Assembly (NCBI GenBank): GCA_019915015.1
Contig: JAHBBC010000029.1
Location: 248,001 to 312,000, forward strand
DNA: 64,000 nucleotides
Reading direction: 5' to 3'
Source of the DNA: Auriscalpium vulgare
Taxonomy: Eukaryota > Basidiomycota > Agaricomycetes > Russulales > Auriscalpiaceae
The translations under genes and the position numbers were made by a program. Below the pieces are notes generated by a model. That model was not told where the DNA came from. It saw nothing but the letters and a program-made list of their open reading frames with translations, and did not search any database. Position 1 is the first letter of the stretch, and each line of letters begins with the position of its first letter. This document shows, one piece after another, positions 58,438-64,000 of the stretch.

Positions 58438-59252
58438 CGACGGAGACTGAGCGTGTTGTGTTTTTTCCAGGTAGCGCGCTGGGGAGTATGATTGTGGCGA
58501 TGGCCTTTGCCCAACCCACGGTTCTAGAGGGCACATATGTGAGCGATCGTTGACCGATCGAAGACGGGTCGCATCACGCACCTGCTTCCCGATGCTGGTA
58601 AGGCCACGAGCCTCGCGACGCTTGTGCACGGGGGCAGCAATCCAGTTGATCCTGGGATCCCTCTTGATCTGAAGGTAATATGAGGATCTGAACGCAGACA
58701 TATGATCACGAGCACATACCGCCTTGTGGTTGGGGTCCACGAGGATAACCTCATAGTATTTGTAGACGCCATCTTGGTTGATCCAGTAAGAGTTGAGCAC
58801 CCGCAAGTTGCCGCAGCGCCTGCCCACGCGCTCCTCTGCGACACTCCTCAGGCCACGCTGGAACTTCAGGTGGTTGACACCCTGGTGCACGGGCTTGCCG
58901 AAGGTAGCACCTGAGGCGAAGAATATCAGTAAACGTCAGTAGGTCGGGAAACCCTGCGCACCCTTGGGGACATGTTTCTTGCGGTTACCGCGGCGGACAC
59001 GCACGCGGTAGACGACGTAGCCCTGCTTCGCCTTGTAGCCCAGGCGGCGAGCCTTGTCGGGGCGGGAGGGGCGGGAGGCACGGTGGATGACGTTCAGCTG
59101 GCGGTACTCCCAGCAGCTGGATCCCAGAAGTATCGTGTCAGACGGCCCCTCCAGCATAGGCAGATATCTACGCACCGGACACGGAGGAGGAAACGCAGGA
59201 CATCAGACTGCTTCTTCTTGTACAACTCGCCGATGTACTTGTATGCACCCAT
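58438..59252 (-). CDS. RPL15: 60S ribosomal protein L15 (eL15)
   Basis: A core protein of the large ribosomal subunit. Start at 59252: [20 protein letters not shown], spliced to [20 protein letters not shown], then [20 protein letters not shown] and [11 protein letters not shown]. Next exons give [54 protein letters not shown] and [20 protein letters not shown]. The last exon is [13 protein letters not shown] followed by a tail ending LRRYR at 58438, all near-invariant in eL15. About 200 residues, as expected. Introns are short and look too small to host snoRNAs. Confidence 0.97.
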
Positions 59253-59723
59253 TTTGTAGGCTGAGGAGGAAGCGCGTCAGTCCGGTGTCATCCAGATCGC
59301 CCAGTAGCCATCCACCGCATTCCCCTGGCAGTTTCCAATCCCAACCGCCGTGATAGCATTCTACGGAGCATCTCTGGCATCTCTCGGACGATGGGCAATG
59401 ATTCTCACCTCCTCACTGTCTTGAGGTCTTGATTTTGAGGGCGTTGAGTGTGCTGTACGGATCGGTTCGCTCCTTCCAGGTCGACCGGCCATTGCCGGAA
59501 AAGGCAACTAATTACGTAACCTGATGTCGCAAATATTAATGTCATTATCCTCGACCAGTTCTTATAAGACAGATCGACTATCATCTGTCAAAGTCAGCTA
59601 CGGAGACTAACCAGTTCTACAGTCTCAATATATTCGCTATACAGCACGACAATTGCACCAAATAATCTACACATGACTCTGGATATCAGCTACAGGACTA
59701 ACGTTTTGTGACTACTAAGTACT
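59253..59723. promoter_or_regulatory. RPL15 promoter region
   Basis: 470 bp between the RPL15 start and the 3' end of HOM6. The far half is AT-rich. No classic TATA or clear ribosomal-protein promoter box could be assigned by eye. Confidence 0.4.
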
Positions 59724-60994
59724 CTAGACTAGTTTCAGCAGATCGCTCATGACTCCCATCGCCGTGACCGCTGCTCCTGCACCCGCACCCTGCACAATCA
59801 ACGGTCTCGCGCCATACCTTTCCGTGTGGAACATGACGATGTTGTCCGACCCGCCTAGCGAGGTCGCAAACGGATGCGTCTTGGGATATCTACCCACCAG
59901 CACTCAGCAAGTTGTACAGACGGCCTGCAGACTGCCCACGCACCTCTCTAAATCTGCCTTGATGATCCCGCTCGCTACGTCGATCACGCCGACAAAGCGC
60001 AGCACCTCGCCGTCGCGCGCGGCGGAATCGCGCATAGCGTCGAATGTGCTATCCCACCCGGGCAGGCGCGCGAGGAACGCGTCGCCCGTGGCCGCGTCCT
60101 CGAGCGAGCGCGGCACGAGCGAGCGCGTCTGCACGGAGCGGAAGCCGTCCGGCAGCGCAGTGCGCAGCTCGGGGATGCAACGCGAGAGGATTGTCAGCTT
60201 GCGCGCGACGTCTGCGCCGTTGAGATCATCTGCGGGATGGGGCTCCTGCGGGCACGGGTGAGGGGGAGAGCGGCGGGTAGAGCGCGGGACTGGACGCACC
60301 GTGTAGCCTTTGTCGCGCGCGACGCGCACGACAGACGAAAAAGATGGGCCCCCAGGTGTGCCAGTGGAGAACTCATTGAAAATGTAGCTTAATGTCCCGG
60401 AGAACACACCCTCGATCTTCGTGACCTGCCGCGCATCCTCAGCCACGCGCTCATTCCACGATCGACGGATGCACGCACCTTGTCCCCCGTCGCGACGAGG
60501 TCCTTCAGCGTTGACACGATCGGGAGCCCTGCGCCGACGGTGCTCTCGTTGAGAAAGCGCGCGCCGCCCGCATGACTGGCATCGAGAATCTCCTTGTACA
60601 GCCGCAGGCCAGCGGAGAACGCCTTTTTGTTTGGCGTAATCACATTGATGCTCGCGGATAGGAATGCCGGGTACGTGGCGGCGACATCGTCCGAGGATGT
60701 GTTGTCGACGAGCACGACGTCTGCGCCAGGCTTGACGAGTGCGGCGAGGTCGTTCGCGAGATCGGCGGGGCTGCGCAGCGCGCCGCCCGACGTAACGAGG
60801 GTCTGCTTCCAGGTGCCCGACGTGAGCGTGAGGCCATCAGGGGCGAACGCGGTGGACTTGGAAGAGGAGAGGGCGACGATGCGGAAGGGATGCGGCGCAG
60901 GGAAGGCGAGCAGCTGCTCGACGAACTCAGCCCCGACGAGGCCCACGCCAACGACAGCGACAGAGACAGATCGGCTGGCGGACGCGAACGACAT
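59724..60994 (-). CDS. HOM6: Homoserine dehydrogenase
   Basis: Reduces aspartate semialdehyde to homoserine, the branch point to threonine and methionine. Start chosen at 60994 (MSFASASRSVSVAVVGVGLV) because the Rossmann GxGxxG then begins at about residue 16, as in fungal Hom6; an in-frame ATG at 61081 would add an Arg/Ser-rich leader. Key blocks are VVLVDNTSSDDVAATYPAFL, INVITPNKKAFS, FLNESTVGAGLPIVSTL (with the conserved E-S/A-T-V-G-A-G-L-P), KIEGVFSGTLSYIFNEFS and EPHPADDLNGADVARKL with the catalytic Asp/Lys region. The last exon ends ERYGARPLIVQGAGAGAAVT then DLLKLV at 59724. It is monofunctional, not fused to aspartokinase, as in fungi. Confidence 0.95.
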
Positions 60995-61390
60995 TGTATA
61001 TCGCGCAGAATGCAGTGATGTAGACCGCCTCAGAGAGCGCAAGGGTGGTAGATGGAAAGGCGATCTTGGTCTCATCGACACTATAAATCAGTCGGCGGCT
61101 GGCCTGAGCGGCGAGCCTGAGTATGAGCCAGATATATATTGCTGTCTTCCGCTCATCACCGACACTCGCATGCTATAGGTAAACAAAGCACTGCGTGGAT
61201 ATGATTGTGATGCTAAATATGCCAATACGAAACCAAAAAGTGTCGTCTAAATACTACTGCGTACCCTACACCGCACGTATGCACATAATCTATCGTTCAG
61301 TCGTTGACGCATAATGAAACTTTTGGCGCGCTCTTGCTAGAAGAAGAGCACTGCCTGTCATGATCAAAAGGGGTCAATGCCCAATAAGAA
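60995..61390. promoter_or_regulatory. HOM6 upstream region
   Basis: About 400 bp holding the HOM6 promoter and the 3' UTR of the WD40 gene. A TATATAT at about 61130 could be a HOM6 core element, 135 bp from the chosen ATG. Nothing else is seen. Confidence 0.35.
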
Positions 61391-64000
61391 TTACATAGGA
61401 GGGGCCGGGAGCACACTTCCGAGCGGTTGCGAAGTCGTGAACGAGATGGTCCGTCGAGAGGGGGCAGGCGCGTCGTGGTCATCCGTGGACTCGCTGTGCC
61501 GAGACAGCGCCCCGTGCTCGAACTCTTGCTGCGTGGTGGGGCTCTCCGCCCTGTATTCCAGATCCAGAATGGGCGTAGAAGTAGTTGTGCGCGGCGTCGA
61601 TGTTCCCGGCGTGCCTGTGTAGCTAGGCCCGGCATATTGCGTGTCCTCGCCGGCGGGGGGTGTCGTCCAAATCCGCACTGCGCCATCATGGCTGCCCGTC
61701 GCGAACATGAACGGATCCGCGGCAGGGTTCCACGCGATGCATGTCAGATCGCCGCCGAGGGCCTGCGCGCGGACGTGGTGAAGGAGGGAGCCAGACTCGC
61801 GATCCCAGATGTGAATGTCACCCGCTGCGGCACGATGAGTTACGATATGAACGACGGCCAGGTTTGCATTGCGTCCGACTCACCTTTGCCGGCACACAGA
61901 ACGAGCTGGTCGTCTTTACCGCCGAAGTAGCTGGGACCAGCGAAGTCCACCGGGAACTTTGGTAAGTATGTGTGACGCAATGACAGCCGGATGGTGGTAG
62001 TGTCTGCTTTCGTTCGGTCCTTCACTGTCTCGAGCTTCCATAGTTGAGGTGGGGCCTGTACATGGACATGCTCAGCATACGGAAGCACAGACGATATCGC
62101 GATGCATCACACCTTGAACTCGTAGCTAACTAAAGCAAAGTGGCCGTTGCGTGCGAGTGTGATATCCCGGATGTCGTGGAGCACAGGTACTTGGCTGAAG
62201 ACGGCCCAGTCAGGACATCACAGGTGGAAAGAAGAGCGAACGTACTTTTCGATCTCCTTCCGATCCAAGTTGTACGCTATGTACGGAACGTGGGTCACGG
62301 CTGATCACTTGGAGGACGGGATGACGCACCGACGATCTGTTTTTCTGCTCGGCATCTGCTGGGCTGCAAGCCATTACTAGAAGCCATCAAAGTTCCAACA
62401 CCCAGCAGCCGCTGTCCGTCTGGCGTCACCGACACGTCGTGGATCGTCAAGCGGTCGAAGTGGTACGTATCGAGCACCTGCACGTGGGTTAATTACACAC
62501 CCAGAGCCAAATCTTCGACCGTCACATACCTTGCCCGTGAGATCCTTATCACAATGCATGCAATCAGCTGTCGTTATCGAGTACCGCCATGTCGAGGCAT
62601 GCTTACCAGTTTTGTGACATCACCACCCTCGACGGACATGAACGCTTTGACGCGAAAGAACATGAGTTCGCCGCGTGTCAGGCAGTGGGACATGACACAC
62701 CTTCTCCGCCGGGCAGCCAGCAGATAGATTGGACGGACGTGTGGCGATCGATGGTGCGGGTACACACTCCCGCCTACACCGAAGTACACTTAGCATCCAT
62801 GCACACACATGGTCCATGCCATCCGACATACCTCGGTCCACACCTTGACCACTCGATTCAGCTTCGTTAGGAGTAGGTTGCCGTTCGGAGACCTGAAAGC
62901 GGTTCATATGGGGCAAGTCTCCATGCAATTACATACACACCATGCGACTTGGCTCACAAAGCCCTGCGGGTGGGCCAGGGTTCGATGGTGCGTAAACGGC
63001 TCCTACACAGCAAATGAGTAAAGCTTGTTTCTCATGACGATGCGCCTCCTTACGCCGACATGGAAGATGACCGAGGTGCGATCCCAACTGCATCCGCACG
63101 TAATGAGTCGCGCTAAAATGGGATCGAGCCAAAAACGCACCTCGACGTCGCCAAAAACTTACCATTTGGGGAAAACTGCAGGTGCCGCACGAGTGCCTGG
63201 TGGGCCGCGAGGTCCTGCGTCGCGGTAAGGCCCTTGAGGCGCGGCACGAGGCCCGCGACCCGCGAGCTTCGCATGGGGAGATGCAATGTCTCACGGCGCG
63301 TGCCGTCCAGGCTCACGAGCGTAGACGACATCGTGCGCGAGCGAAACGGGGTGCTCGCAGCCTGCATCATGATCACCGAGCGCACCGCGTTCTTCAGGCG
63401 CGCGCGCGGCACGGAGAGCGTCGTGCTGGAAGGATTACCTGCGGGCAGCTTCTCCGAGAGTGTGCCATGGCTGAAGTCGACTGAACTGCCCGCGATGGTG
63501 GGCGACTTGGGCTCGCTCAGCGGCGACGTTCCGTGCGTGTTGTCCGATCCACGACGCGTCCGCAGGGAGGTGAGTATGTGCTCGGGGGACCCGGCGCGTG
63601 GGAGCGAGTTCTCCGACGACGAGCCGTTGAGCGTCTCGGATGAGTGCCGTGAAAATAGGTTGGAGAGCGTCGAGCTCGCTTGGATCGCAACTTCGCGCGT
63701 GCGCATGGTGGCACGCCGGGAGTACACGAAGATGACGCGGAAGAGGTCGCTGAGCACGCGGATTGGGTAAAACCCCGTGAAACCGTCCCAGAAATCGTCG
63801 AGCGAGTCTTGCAGCCACTTTTTGCCTTTGTGACGGCTGAACACCCAGCGCTCTGACGCGAACCACGCCGACACCGCAGCGAGGCCGAAGCTACTGAACG
63901 CGGTGAACACGGTGGTGATCGTCGATACCACATAATTCTGAGGATGGAATGAGATGATGTGCAAGCTAAGCGTTCCCGTCCGACGTACCTGTTTGGACGA
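61391..64000 (-). CDS. WD40-repeat protein, WDR26/Gid7-like beta-propeller (5' end outside window)
   Basis: A beta-propeller scaffold gene, read from the right edge. An in-window exon begins NYVVSTITTVFTAF after the acceptor CATCCTCAG (63912-63920), and coding continues beyond 64000. A probable helical or membrane-proximal N-terminal segment (FSSFGLAAVSAWFASERWVF) precedes a Ser-rich disordered linker. WD repeats start at LKGLTATQDLAAHQALVRHL and FSPNGKFLA. They continue with RTIDRHTSVQSICWLPGGEG, RLTIHDVSVTPDGQRLLGVG, DIHIWDRESGSLLHHV, and DLTCIAWNPAADPFMFATGS followed by HDGAVRIW. The pattern resembles WDR26/Gid7, but LisH-CTLH domains are not in view, so a GID ubiquitin-ligase role is only a possibility. 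A Thr/Ser/Pro-rich tail ends at 61391. Confidence 0.8.

Overview
The window is nuclear DNA of a filamentous basidiomycete fungus, most likely an Agaricomycete. This rests on dense multi-exon genes with introns mostly of 50-60 nt (GT..AG with CTGAC/CTAAC-like branch sites), GC-rich coding sequence, and families such as ATG11, separase, a DIRS-type retrotransposon and a Tad-like LINE. There is no bacterial operon, Shine-Dalgarno or CRISPR structure. Gene models were assembled by hand from open frames joined across splice signals; a few 5' junctions remain uncertain and are marked.

Layout. 1-8.9 kb: 3' part of an MFS sugar transporter (+), autophagy scaffold ATG11 (-), an unrecognised gene (-), and a small intron-split gene for the shared RNA polymerase subunit RPB10 (-). 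9.1-18.6 kb: separase ESP1 (+), divergent from RPB10, then the 60S export adaptor NMD3 (-). 19.2-24.9 kb: a reconstructed four-exon gene of unknown function (-) and about 4.6 kb without recognisable genes. 24.9-30.3 kb: COPII coat SEC23, a single-pass membrane protein and an AIF/FSP1-like FAD oxidoreductase, all +. 30.7-39.9 kb: a Tyr/Gln/Ser-rich disordered protein (-), RNA polymerase III subunit RPC31 (-) divergent from the mRNA export factor YRA1/ALY (+), prenyltransferase alpha subunit RAM2 (+), a Cys-rich protein (+) and an unknown coiled-coil protein (-).

40.0-45.8 kb: a nearly intact DIRS/Ngaro-like tyrosine-recombinase retrotransposon (-) with Gag, RT-RNase H and recombinase. Its pol frame appears to contain two spliceosomal introns, to be entered by a +1 frameshift, and to overlap the recombinase ORF by ATGA. 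46-48.4 kb: gene debris, a degenerate partial copy of the next gene, then that gene, a small secreted Cys-containing protein (+). 48.4-54.5 kb: a coiled-coil protein (-), mitochondrial 2-oxoglutarate dehydrogenase E2 KGD2 (+) and a disordered protein ending in a PNRC/Edc1-like motif (+). 56.5-58.06 kb: a 5'-truncated LINE with poly(A) tail and perfect 15-bp target-site duplications. 58.4-64 kb: ribosomal protein L15 (-), homoserine dehydrogenase HOM6 (-) and a WD40 protein (-) running off the right edge.

Most host genes are housekeeping (transcription, mRNA and ribosome export, secretion, autophagy, chromosome segregation, TCA cycle, Thr/Met synthesis) and do not form one pathway. The most unusual items are the 712-nt intron in YRA1, the intron-bearing DIRS element, the hidden RPB10 gene whose start codon is alone in its exon, and the recent LINE insertion.
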